Below, in pieces: positions 10,913 to 21,435 of a stretch of DNA of 64,000 bases. The first letter of the stretch is position 1, and every line of letters starts with the position of its first letter. The DNA is taken from NCBI GenBank assembly GCA_907163375.1, contig CAJQUW010010295.1, positions 248,001 through 312,000 on the forward strand. The letters run 5' to 3'. The notes below the pieces were generated by a model. That model saw only the letters and a program-made list of their open reading frames with translations, had not been told where the DNA came from and ran no database searches. The stretch is from Prostheceraeus crozeri. Taxonomy: Eukaryota; Platyhelminthes; Polycladida; Euryleptidae. The position numbers and the translations under genes were made by a program.

Positions 10913-12486
10913 TATTTTTGGGGGGACAAAGACTAATTGAAAAAATATCCCAAATCAATGTAAACGCAATCATGAAGTATAGTCGGGTTAAAACTACGTT
11001 TCATGCGCTTTCACATGATGTATAACTTTATATGTATAATTTAAGAAGATCACAACGAAATTTCTTCTCGAAGATAGAGTATCTATGCTTGGGACAGGCA
11101 TTTTGGCACTTTTTTTACCTTGAGCTAAATTTTTCATGAAGAAAACTTTGTTAGATTGATTTGAATTTATCATGACCGAAAAGAGGAGATCCTAAGGATC
11201 AAGATGAAAAAAATATGAAAATCTGTCCAGAACTAAAGATTTTACAAACGCTGTTATACGTGTATAAAATGGATTTACCCGAATCAACAATATAAGTAGC
11301 ATGAAACTGAATGCATATTAGATGGAATGAACATTTATCTTAATTAACGGTAATTTATTTGATTATCGAAGAAATTTCATGCAAGTCTTCATGGAGAAGT
11401 TGCGATCTTTTTGTGCTTCTTGGCTGAACAAGTTTTTGATCCAATTTTCATCGGCATGATTTCATGATTCTCTAAATTTATGTTTCATCTGTTAAATGTG
11501 AACAGTAATGTTGACCCATCTCTCCCTTTAAAGTTAAGTAAGATCTTTGTCTTTGATATTTTGCTCCTTCAGTGGCAGGTTTTGTGATAGAATCACATGT
11601 AAGAGAATGTACTCTCACAAGGCTGAGAATCAAAGTGATAGTGACCTATCGAATTGCCACTTTAACAAACATTGTCTCTCCAAGGTTGTCATGGCACGGA
11701 GGATTTGCAAAATACTATTCATCCTTCTGTATTGCTATCATGATCAGTAAAATCAGTGAAAATTTCTCCAAAAGTGTAAAAATTTGTGTATGCCTATCTC
11801 ACATGCGGTACTGGGTCTCAACTCGAGGTCATTTAATGAAATCGAAACTGCATGCACATTGGAAATTTGATTAATGCTGAGTTGCTACTCTATCTAATCG
11901 AATTAAGACACGACACGGTCAAAAAAATTCGAAGGATCCAGGAAGCGGAAGATACCAAAGTTAAACAACTACCCTAGTGGAGAATCCTGTAAATAATTAG
12001 GCAATTAAAAGTCATGAACGAATGAATACGAATTAATACTAGCTACATAGAGTAACCTACTCCAGTACAAAGTAGGGACTGAAATACGTATAAAGGCTAG
12101 TCGACTCAACTTAAGACGGGAAGGGAAATAAATTAATATTTATAAACGATTTTATTTTGCCATATAAGAACTGAAATAAGAGTTCGTCATGGACTTGACG
12201 AGAAGCTAACATAAAAATAACAAAAGGTGAAAATAAGAAACCTAAAAAACCAAAATTAAGTTTGCTATGTATGGAGTCATCAGGGAAGAACCATGTGGCT
12301 CCATGAAGCAAGGTTTCGGCCCCTAACCTCCAACCTATACCACATGGCGGGGCCAGGCCAACCATATCGAATGTACGATATGGAAGGTCTCTCCAAACCT
12401 GAGGAAACATAGCAGAACCCAACCGAAAATAAAATTTTTGGAATTTTTAGGACAAAAGGAAGCACATGAAACTGGAAGAAGTTTTC
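10913..12486. other. Anonymous stretch
   Basis: No gene is recognised with confidence. 12100-12465 is open on the minus strand immediately downstream of a reverse-transcriptase thumb scrap and may be the decayed tail of that element. Confidence 0.25.
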
Positions 12487-12860
12487 TTAGCCCAACATGC
12501 CAATGATGGATGGCATCTGGCGGGGCGAAAAACAACCAAACTTAAAAATGAGGAACCTATTCTTTGAGAAGGACTTTATGGAAGAATTAACCAGTAAATT
12601 AGCCTTATAACCCCGTCCTTTGAAGATATCAAAAATGCCCTTAGCTCTTGATGTGAAGGCGGAAGCATCAGATGAAATCATGGCGAACCTGAACAGTTCA
12701 GCAGCAAAGATGTCTAAGCCAGTGTTCAAAGGCATATTACTCTCGGGAAAGTATACAGCACCACTGGGAAGCTGAACTCATCAACCTTATGGTAAACCTC
12801 TGTGATGTATTGGCCACAAACTTCGATCCTGATTTCAACATCCAAATAATTAACACATTT
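12487..12860 (-). pseudogene. Reverse transcriptase thumb scrap (Penelope-like)
   Basis: Minus-strand translation reads EFSFPVVLYTFPESNMPLNT, then AAELFRFAMISSDASAF and KGRGYKANLLVNSSIKSFSK. This combination (FPxxxxPxPxSN, then xxxxxRxAxISS, then RGYxxxxL) is the C-terminal thumb region of a Penelope-type reverse transcriptase family that also fits the fragment at 35.7-39.2 kb. The catalytic palm is not adjacent. It is a truncated copy of about 120 residues, in an uninterrupted frame over most of its length. Clade assignment is from motif memory only. Confidence 0.55.
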
Positions 12861-14090
12861 AACATATTTACCCTATGGGTTGCATAGAATTTTTACTAAA
12901 CATTTTTGACTTTTATTTTGTTGATGGCTTTTTTTGTTGGAGGCAGCAAGAAGAGTTTCTGAAGCGGATTGCATTAACAAAATTCAACTATAAATCAATC
13001 GTAAACATGAACGCATAGCATATGCGCTCGACAGAAGCATTCGGTATAAATACCTCGTCTGCGGAGGTTAGAGGTTTACCGAATGGCCCCAGTCGATGAG
13101 CTTGAAGCTCGAAACGTTGGGTGGTATTATTTCACTTACTTATTTTTGCTGGCAATAAAAATGGGAGTAAAGAACTGGTCTTCTGACAGTCAAAAATGTT
13201 TTAACTTTGGTCAGTAAAACATTGAATAAGAGCAGCTCTTTTTGTTGATCAATGATGAAGAAGTACCTACTGTTGCCGGCCATCTTATATGTCAACACAT
13301 AGAATACGGAGACGCTTTTGGCAATGAAAGACAGTTTCAACATGGCTGACAGCAGAAATTTCTTTGGCACCTCTTTGCTCTTGGTCAGAACTACTTTTTA
13401 AGCTAACTTGAATAACAACAATTCTATCAGGCGATATCTTTTATGCAACCATGTTGACTTATATATCTCAAACATTACTATTTTTGCGTTCATGAATTAT
13501 AATGTGCTTTTATTTAGGACTGATAATTTGCTTAATTCCAAAATTGCATAGTGCGTAATTGTTGATGGTTCAATACTTATTGATTATTTGTGAAATGTCT
13601 TAGACTTATTTGCATTAAAATCGAATTCAGTTTTGTAAGTTTCACTCTTGAATGTTATTATCTCACTACCTACAAAACGGTAGTAAGTGCCCTGCAACAT
13701 TGGTGTGATCTTTATTGACAAGTCATTAAATCATACGAAGAGCATACAAAGATACCAAAAGAATATTTTGGCTTGCATCCTTCGTATGTGATTGGTATAA
13801 GGCGTTTTACAGTGTACTTGTTAGAAATTTATTCGACCACTTTCAACCCAGGAGTTGTAACTGCGTTGATCAATATGTATTCTTTGAAGGCAAGGAAAAA
13901 GTCCGACAGTTTCTGACATTTTCTTACTAAACTCGCGCACGAGTTTCTTGTTGTTTTTAATTTGTAGATTGTCATCCAACATATGTAAAGCGACAATTCT
14001 AAAGCTATAACTCCAGTCTCCTTGTAATTTACCGAGGGTCAAACACAGGGTTGGTTTTTGCCACTAAGTGGTAAAAACCAGGTTTAAAAC
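12861..14090. other. Anonymous stretch with a hammerhead-like hairpin
   Basis: No gene recognised. At 13091-13116 the sequence AGTCGATGAGC, a short loop and GCTCGAAACG form a stem-loop flanked by GATGA and GAAAC. This resembles the core of the small hammerhead ribozymes found in Penelope-like elements, with one core base missing. Confidence 0.3.
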
Positions 14091-14150
14091 CGGCAAAAAC
14101 TGGCAAAAACTGGCAAAAACTGGCAAAAACTGGTAAAAACCGGATAAAAC
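14091..14150 (+). repeat. 10-bp tandem repeat, six units
   Basis: Six near-identical units of TGGCAAAAAC follow each other at 14091-14150, with C-for-T or T-for-C changes at the edges (CGGCAAAAAC, TGGTAAAAAC, CGGATAAAAC). It is a simple minisatellite with no gene attached. Confidence 0.9.
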
Positions 14151-17100
14151 TAAAATTCCGAAAAATCAGTCCATTTCTTCACGAAATGATCTTAATCACT
14201 TAATATCACGATGAATTTAGGTATTACGTGTATGCCGGTTTGCAGTTTGCAACTCTTATCTTCCAAAACATGACATTCATTCTGTGATGGAACCACATGA
14301 TATGTTTTTATAACGATCGACAAACGATGTTGTCTTTCTTTACGATTGATCTGCCCTTTTCTTGTGATTTAAGAACAAATGTAGACTTCAGCACCATTTT
14401 TGCTCTTTGGTTCATGTAACAGAAGTTGTTAGATACTCGCAGAATTATCATCAAATGAATGATAAAATGAAAATAAATGTATGAATATAACTGGTTTATA
14501 CATAGAACTAAATTAAGCAAACCACTTTCTTCATGTGGACGAGCTTCAATAATCCCACTGTCATTTTTCTGTGTTGAGTGTTCAGCAAGAATGTAGAGTG
14601 TATTTTAATAGTAGCTTAGGTTTCATCATATCTAGATTCGAACCCAGGTCTCATGAACGTAGAAAAAACACTATCAAAAAGTCTCTGCACCGGAAAATCT
14701 CACTTCCCAAATCAAGCAATGTGCAACAGTCACTTAGAATGCATTTCTACTTTTTTTAGACATATACTAAATGTACTAATGCCTGTGACTGTAGCAAGAA
14801 ATCATGATTTGTAAGAACAAATAATAATTAAATGACATAGTTCGCACCAGCAATCTTGATAAACTGAGGTATATTGTGTCTCTGAACAGCTTCAGTTATA
14901 ATCTCAACAAAAGAACATGTCCAGTAAGCTGTAAAATTGATCTTGTTAATAGAATCTGAGAGCGACAAACAATTTTGACATTATTGTGATATACAAGTTT
15001 GTTTACAGTTCTTGAAATTTCCATATTTTGAGCTCAAAGCAAAACTTTACTTTCGGTTTTAAATTCATTTAACATAACCTTATCCTATAAATATGTGAGG
15101 GTAGATTACCATGACATGAAAAATGTTGAAGGGCATAATTTTTAATCTAGTCCTTCAGGGAGTGCAGGATAAATTTCATAGTAATATTCGTGTAATCACA
15201 ATGGGTATGGCATATTTGCTACAGATTTAGAAGACAAGCTATTCTATGAGATCAGTAGGGAGATTAATCGTAGAAATCCGAGGCCAGATTTCTACATTTT
15301 CCTACTACCCTTCTACAGATTGTTTCATAAAAAATGGATCACCCTTAAACATCGCCTTAACTTCAACTTTGTCTAACTCCGCCAAACTTGAACGAATTTC
15401 TCTGAAATTTGGAAGATATGTCAGTTGTGCTTACTAATATCATTGTTGGAAATTTCAAGCATTAATATTGAGTTGATTTCCTGTTATAGATAAAAAGTAG
15501 TAGATAATTTGATCTTCATTAAGCAATGTTACACAAAATCATACCTCACTCTTATAAAATTACATTTGTTTCCTTTGTTATGTAATATGTTGTTCTACAA
15601 GCCAAAAGCTATCAAGCAAAACAAAAATAAAGAAAATCGGTCAATCAGAGCCAGTATAGCACCATTATTCATCAACAATAATGTAACTGCTACATGTGAT
15701 TAAATGGACCATGAATGGCGATGCTATATCAATGGTGTCAATGCGCTATTCTGAGCACGTGATCTTATTGTCAATGATCCCAAAACAATAATTTGATTTA
15801 GTTAAAACCATATATGTATACTACAGACATGATGACTTCAAGAGCTTAACTGCTTTATAAATCATGGTCAATTTAAAATCTGCTTCCTGTTAAAAGTGCT
15901 TAGCAAGTCTGTTATGGTCGTAAAGTGACATAAATATCTTAGATTGTCCTTAATAAGTGCTTCGCATAATTATTATGGCAATAAAGCGTCAAAATTAACT
16001 TAAAATTATGGCTATGTCTTGCAGCCACTTGAAATTACGCATTTTAGAACAGTAGGCCTTTCGGTTGAAAGAGAAATTTGAAGGCTATACCTAATAAAGA
16101 ATAGCATAATTGTAATAAAGGTATCATACTTTTTCACCAAATGAACATGTGAATTACAGTAAACTATCCGTGATCATCGGTTTTGGATAAATCAGAAGTG
16201 TACCGTAATTCAACATTTAGATGTGAAATTTATTGAAAAAAAACTTTCTGCAATCGAATGCAAATACAAATACATGCACATCAAAATAGCTGAACATGAC
16301 TTACTTATAAATGATTGAAAATATATAAAATTAATCAAAAAATTATGATGGAAAGTGTTGATCAGCGCCTCAATTAATTTCATGAGAAAACAGGAATAGA
16401 TATTCATGAAATTAAGAGAAACATGGAGTAATTCAATAGATCTTTTTCGTTTGTTGACACTGTTGCTAAAGACGCTGAAAAGTTTGAAAAAAATATTATT
16501 TCAAACAAATATAATATAATTTTTGATCATGGAATATTCCTATTGTTTTAAACATTAGGATACTTGGTTAAGTTTGATGTGGCCATGATGATTAATCAGA
16601 GATATATTAATGCCTGACACTATAAATGGGATATTCTGTAAAATATCATGGATATATCATGTAAAAATGTATATATGCATTACGAATACTTGAATAAACG
16701 CTATGAATAAACCATGGACTAAACTGTGTACTTCTAAAGCGAGGGCTAAATATGTTGGCATGGAATGCGTTACAATAGCTTAATTATCATCTTTCAATCA
16801 ATGACATTATTACAGATGTAAAGAAATATAGAATACAAAAGGATAGCAACATTCACAATCATGATAGGACATTACTATCGGTTTTTATTCCACTGTTAAG
16901 AGATTCACAAGACTGTCATTTTTAATTCAGATAACTGAAATATGCTAAAACATCACACTGTTTGCAATCACAAAACGAAATATTACTGAATTCATGTTCA
17001 ATGAGTTATGTATAGTCCATGGTTATCTATGGTTAATACCCAGTCTTCCAAACATCGAAATAATTTATTGTTGTTTAATTTAGTAATTTTTTAAATGTTT

Positions 17101-17299
17101 TGGACCATTTTAACTTGCGTGGAGGCGGCCATAGTATGGATTCTAGTGTGATTGACTTATCTACCGACGTATTATTAATTATCTACATATACAATGCGTA
17201 TAATATCTCTAAAGGTTAACTATCAGTTGGTCTTTGTCATCAGGGTCTAGTATTATCGTTAATACGCTATTGTACGTTTTGATTTACGATAAGGCAGTG
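14151..17299. other. Anonymous AT-rich stretch
   Basis: About 3.1 kb without a recognisable gene, transposase or structured repeat. Around 14633-14650 a minus-strand GGTTCGAATCT resembles a polymerase III B box, but no matching A box is seen. Nothing else is supportable. Confidence 0.3.
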
Positions 17300-17442
17300 G
17301 CTATTACCAAGACAATGTCTTGACAGTAAACCCCCAACTTGCTATTACCAAGACAATGTCTTGACACTAAAACCTCAACTTGCTATTGCCAAGACAATGT
17401 CTTGACAATAAACCCCCAACTTGCTATTACCAAGACATGATC
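17300..17442 (+). repeat. 41-bp minisatellite with a dyad in each unit
   Basis: Three full units (17300-17340, 17341-17381, 17382-17422) and half of a fourth. Each unit begins GCTATTACC and contains the 15-base dyad CAAGACAATGTCTTG, then TAAACCCCCAACTT. The dyad is perfect around a central A in all three full units, whereas the linker varies at several positions. The partial fourth unit breaks off inside the dyad. Confidence 0.92.
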
Positions 17443-18238
17443 TATAAGGCACAAGACATGGAATTTTTCGCTATGAATTTTTTTTCTAAGATTCGATTTT
17501 TCGACATTTGATTGCAGTGAAGCCTGCATGTTATCACCTAGATCAGTGATAACTAGGCATGATTATGGTGAAAGAATAAATTTGATGGTCACTGAAAAAA
17601 ATATTGAATGCAAACTAAATCTCGACCCATTTACCCCCCCCTCCCTTGCTCCTATCCGTAGATCCATATCTAGCCACAAGAAACTAGGCCTATGAGAAAA
17701 TTTTTTGTTTGAACATTTAAGTACGTAGTCTTATCCTCAATCTTTATAAGTACGTAGTCTTAGCCTACCCGTTGAATACGGTACCGTGTATAAAATGAAA
17801 GCAATATTTAAAAAAGAAAATACATTGAAGAACAAATTACTTGTATGTGCCATTGTTTATTATTTTGTGTGTGTTACATGCCGATTGTTATTATCACATA
17901 AGAAATAAGATGAATCGCTATATTACTGTAGGCTATATCAAAATCAGATATAGCCAAGATCTACTATGCCTATTATAACAGAAGTTCCGTACGAACAAAA
18001 TGTAGGCCTACATTCATGCTAAAAGATTGAACAAATTTACGACAACAAATGCAAATTCTTCTTACAAGAGCAGCATAAACGTTTGAAATTCGATTTCTTT
18101 TTCAAATGCGAACTTTTCTTTGACTTGACGACCATTTTTATTGTATACGGAATAATATTTTTGTGTAGTTCCTTGTGTAAGCTTCTAAATGTTGCTTAAC
18201 ACAAAAAAGGGATCATATTCACTCGGTCGACCTCTATC
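17443..18238. other. Anonymous stretch
   Basis: AT-rich DNA with a short C-rich run near 17630-17645. The phrase AAGTACGTAGTCTTA occurs twice about 40 bp apart near 17720-17765 in slightly different forms. No gene is seen. Confidence 0.3.
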
Positions 18239-18525
18239 GGTCACTCTATCAGGAGTATGCACATCGATTTTGAGTGTGATATGATAAGATTTAGTGACGG
18301 TGTTTGATCACTTGAAGTTAGCGAATTGTGCAGAAAATGACGATTTTTTCATCTATCTGTACTTTTAACAAAAATGGGTTGTTGAAATCATCAGTTATCC
18401 TAGTAATTGACGATAACGGACCTCATTCATGGCAGGTCACTCTATCAGGAGTATGCACGTCCATTTTGAGTGTGATATGATAAGATTTAGTGACGGTGTT
18501 TGATCACTTGAAGTTAGCGAATTGT
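18239..18525 (+). repeat. 91-bp direct duplication
   Basis: 18239-18329 and 18435-18525 are direct copies running from GGTCACTCTATCAGGAGTAT to AGTTAGCGAATTGT. They differ by two bases near the middle (ACATCGATT versus ACGTCCATT). The copies start 196 bp apart, separated by unrelated sequence. They are nearly identical and so probably recent. No coding potential. Confidence 0.92.
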
Positions 18526-18721
18526 TTCTCATATGTTAACATTTGAGAAAATTTGCGTGAGGTACCAGTTTTGTTAGGTAATTGAGGGCGGGCGGTGTGA
18601 AGCGATTCCTGCCGAGCTCTTTTGGGAAGCTGTTAGTCAGAAGGTGGTCTGTGTAGCTGGACGAACCGCGAGTTTTGTTTGTTATTAGTTGTCGAAACAG
18701 TAGGCAGAAAAAAGACAGTGA

Positions 18722-20370
18722 GTATCACTCACTCACTCACTCACGGTTTTCCGTCTTCTTTTCCTCGTGTTGCAAGGGTTGGACGTCCGCAAATGTCGAT
18801 TTGGCTTGATGGCATTTCTCCACACCGTCCGATCCGAAGGGTCGACGGAGGATAGATTCCATTTTCGAAGATCTTCTTTGATGTTGTGAAGCCAACGTTT
18901 CTTTGGTCGGCCTCGTGGATTCTTTCCTGAGAGTTCGATGGTCTGAACTTTCTTAGGCCAGTCGGCTTCATCCATGCGTTGTACATGTCCATACCAACGT
19001 AGCCTTCTCCAGCGCACACTATCTTCAAGTCGATGAATACCAAGCCTAGACCTTAGCTCATCCATAGGAACTCGATCAGATAGGCGCTTGGAGCAGATCC
19101 ACCGCACCATTGCGTTATCATTACGGCACAATCGGTTTTGCTCCTCGATGTTGATTGGCCATGTCTCGGTTGCATACAACAGAACACTTCTCACACACAT
19201 GGAGTAGACATGACCTCGGCTGCTGAAGGGGATGTCTCTGTTCGTAAGTATGGGAATGAGCTCACGAAAGTTCTTCCATGCCAGCTGAATTCTCAGTCTA
19301 GCAGCCTCACTGCAGCCACCTGATTGTCCTAACATATCACCCAAGTAACAAAATGCAGGCACAACTTCATAATCAGCATCACCAATACGAAGCTTACTAG
19401 CGGTCGGTTTAGAAGCTTGTGCAGCAACACCACGGCACTTTTTACAAGAAAAGCTAGGATCTGTCTTCAAAGAAACTTTAACTCCAGAGCATTTATGATG
19501 TATCCATCTCTTGCATCGTGCGCAGTAGATTGAATTACTACCAACCCCACGATGGCATACACCACATGGAAATTTGCCAGATTCTTTCAGCACTCGGTTT
19601 TCGGAACTCGTGCTATGCAGGATCTTCGATTTCTTTACGTTGACACGTAGTCCATACGACTCTAGACCACCTTTCCAGTGGGCAACTTTCTGTTCTAGCT
19701 CAGCCAGATTGTTGGCAGCAATGACCAGGTCATCCGCGTAGAGCATTTTCCAGGGGCATCCTGTACGAAAATCACGTGAGAGCGCCTCCATAACAATAAC
19801 AAATAACAAAGGGCTCAAAACGGATCCTTGATGGACTCCAATGGTAACATTAAACTCAGGACTGCATTTCCCATTTATACGGACGCTTGATCTAGGACAC
19901 TCATACATGGACTGAAGAACTCTGATTACCCACTTTTCAATACCGATTCTCCTCATTGACTACCAATTTGCGAGGCACTCGATCAAAGGCCTTTTCAAGG
20001 TCGACAAAGAGGAAAAATAATTCCTTCCGCTTACAGAGAAATTTTTTTCTTGTAGCTGCCTTAGGACAAAAATAGCATCAGTGGTACCACGTCCAGGCAT
20101 AAAACCAAATTGCATGGAGTCTATATCAGCCTGCTCTCTGATAATAGGTTCAAACACCCTCTCAATGACTTTGAGGACTTGATCTTGTAACTTAAGACCT
20201 CTGTAGTTGTCTCTGTCAAGAGCATCACCCTTTCCTTTATAGCAGTTGACCAAGAAAGATAAATTCCAATCTTCAGGTACCCGACCTTCTCCGATAATGG
20301 CATTCGCAAGCTCAGCTATCCATTCAACAAGTGTGACTTTGTTTGTTATCATCGTTAAATTAGTGTGCAT
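18722..20370 (-). mobile_element. RTE-like LINE, 5'-truncated, with PHD finger in the polymerase ORF
   Basis: Non-LTR retrotransposon on the minus strand. The upstream frame (20370-19960) reads VPEDWNLSFLVNCYKGKGDA, NYRGLKLQDQVLKVIERV and QFGFMPGRGTTDAIFVLRQL, the finger and early palm regions. A one-step frame change near 19970-20010 separates it from a 407-residue frame (19956-18733) with HQGSVLSPLLF, the catalytic MLYADDLVIAA (residues 71-81) and C-terminal motifs RRLRWYGHVQRMD and NPRGRPKKRW. Between palm and tail lie Cys and His residues at 131, 134, 145, 148, 153, 156, 171 and 174, the exact C4HC3 spacing of a PHD finger. The first catalytic Asp (FVDLEKAFDRVP) is present in the shifted frame. 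The endonuclease domain is missing. Tail repeats of GTGA type fit the RTE group; clade is inferred. Confidence 0.82.
18726..18744 (-). repeat. LINE tail microsatellite (GTGA)n
   Basis: Four to five ACTC units on the plus strand (GTGA/GAGT on the minus) directly follow the end of the LINE reading frame. RTE-type LINEs typically end in a short tandem repeat rather than poly-A, so this marks the 3' terminus of the element. Confidence 0.7.
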
Positions 20371-20753
20371 TCGAGAAACTTATGAACAATGTTAAAAATC
20401 GAAAGAAGATGTGAAGCCATGAACTATATTTGCAATTATTCATGAATTGATTGGTTTTGTTATTCTATCACCAATGTTTTATTTTGACTGGATGTTGAGC
20501 GTGTACAACTTACGTAGGTAATGTTAAGTGAGACATCGATATCTAAAGAAGGTATGCAGTGATGGATAATTAATGATGCATTCATTGTATTTATTAAATC
20601 TTTACATACGGGTACACGATTTTGATATGTACGATTTTTTAACCTTAAGATTTGCAGCGTATGATCTTTTGAATGATGACTGTCGGACATGTTGTTTGGA
20701 TGGAAATGCTACAGGAGTCAATTAAAAATTTCATTATACTATTGCAATGATGA

Positions 20754-20901
20754 AAGTGATACGCTATATTGTTCGATTCTTAGTGGATACTTTATCATTT
20801 CTTTCATTTTTCCGCCCCCAAAATTCATTTTTTTTCATTTTTTTCTAGAAAAATTCGTCATTTTTTCTCATTTTTTGACTTTCTATTCGGTAGACAGCCT
20901 G
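20754..20901 (+). repeat. Transposon end shared with the 41.9-42.8 kb element
   Basis: This 148-bp block recurs at about 42646-42787 with only a few differences. It runs from TGATACGCTATATTGTTCGA through a T-rich TCATTTTT region to TAGACAGCCTG at 20891-20901. At the other locus that final sequence is the terminal inverted repeat of a DNA transposon, so 20901 is the likely right boundary of a second copy. No matching left end (CAGGCTGTCTA) was found upstream, so this copy is truncated or rearranged around the LINE. Confidence 0.75.
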
Positions 20902-21435
20902 TTATAACTAGTTAAACCTTAATTGATGTTTATCAAAAAACGCTTATTGTCTGACATTTGTAACTGACACAAGTGTAAGTTATACAATCACTGATAACAT
21001 GATAAGATTTTTGTGCAACTAGAATATGATGGATACAGCGTCCGCAATCACTTTGTCGCAATGAATTTCTTGATTTTTCTGAAGATATTTGATGATGAAA
21101 TCAATGAAATATGCACAAATAAATCTTAGTCAGGTTCTAGTTTCGCAGCCAAAAACTCGACTTGTTTTTATCAGCTGACTAAATAATTGTTGCTGATTTT
21201 TGCCTTTATATGCAACCTAACCGTAACGAAATATATTTTTTACAACGAAACTGTTGCTGTTGTGCTAATGCCACACGAGACTTGTGATTAAGAGTAGTCG
21301 CGTTTATGCGGAGAGGCTTGAAGTCGTCGGAAGGCGTTGTACCGAAAGTCACAACCCTAAATTCGTTAATTTATCACTTTCGTGATTTTTCATATATGTG
21401 AACCCACGGATGACATCGCTGTCATTAATTTTCAG
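20902..21435. other. Stretch upstream of the DUF4806-like gene
   Basis: No exon could be recognised with confidence. The upstream, N-terminal exons and promoter of the gene starting at 21436 could be here or further upstream beyond the LINE. Confidence 0.3.

Noticed and set aside
11547-11874. Overlapping plus-strand frames of 67-100 residues
   Set aside because: Two overlapping frames of similar length with no protein-like pattern; likely chance.
12111-12465. Minus-strand frames downstream of the reverse-transcriptase scrap
   Set aside because: Could be the tail of that element, but no conserved motif was found, so it is not annotated as coding.
14571-14759. Possible tRNA-derived sequence around GGTTCGAATCT (minus strand)
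   Set aside because: Only a B-box-like match; no A box or paired stems around it.
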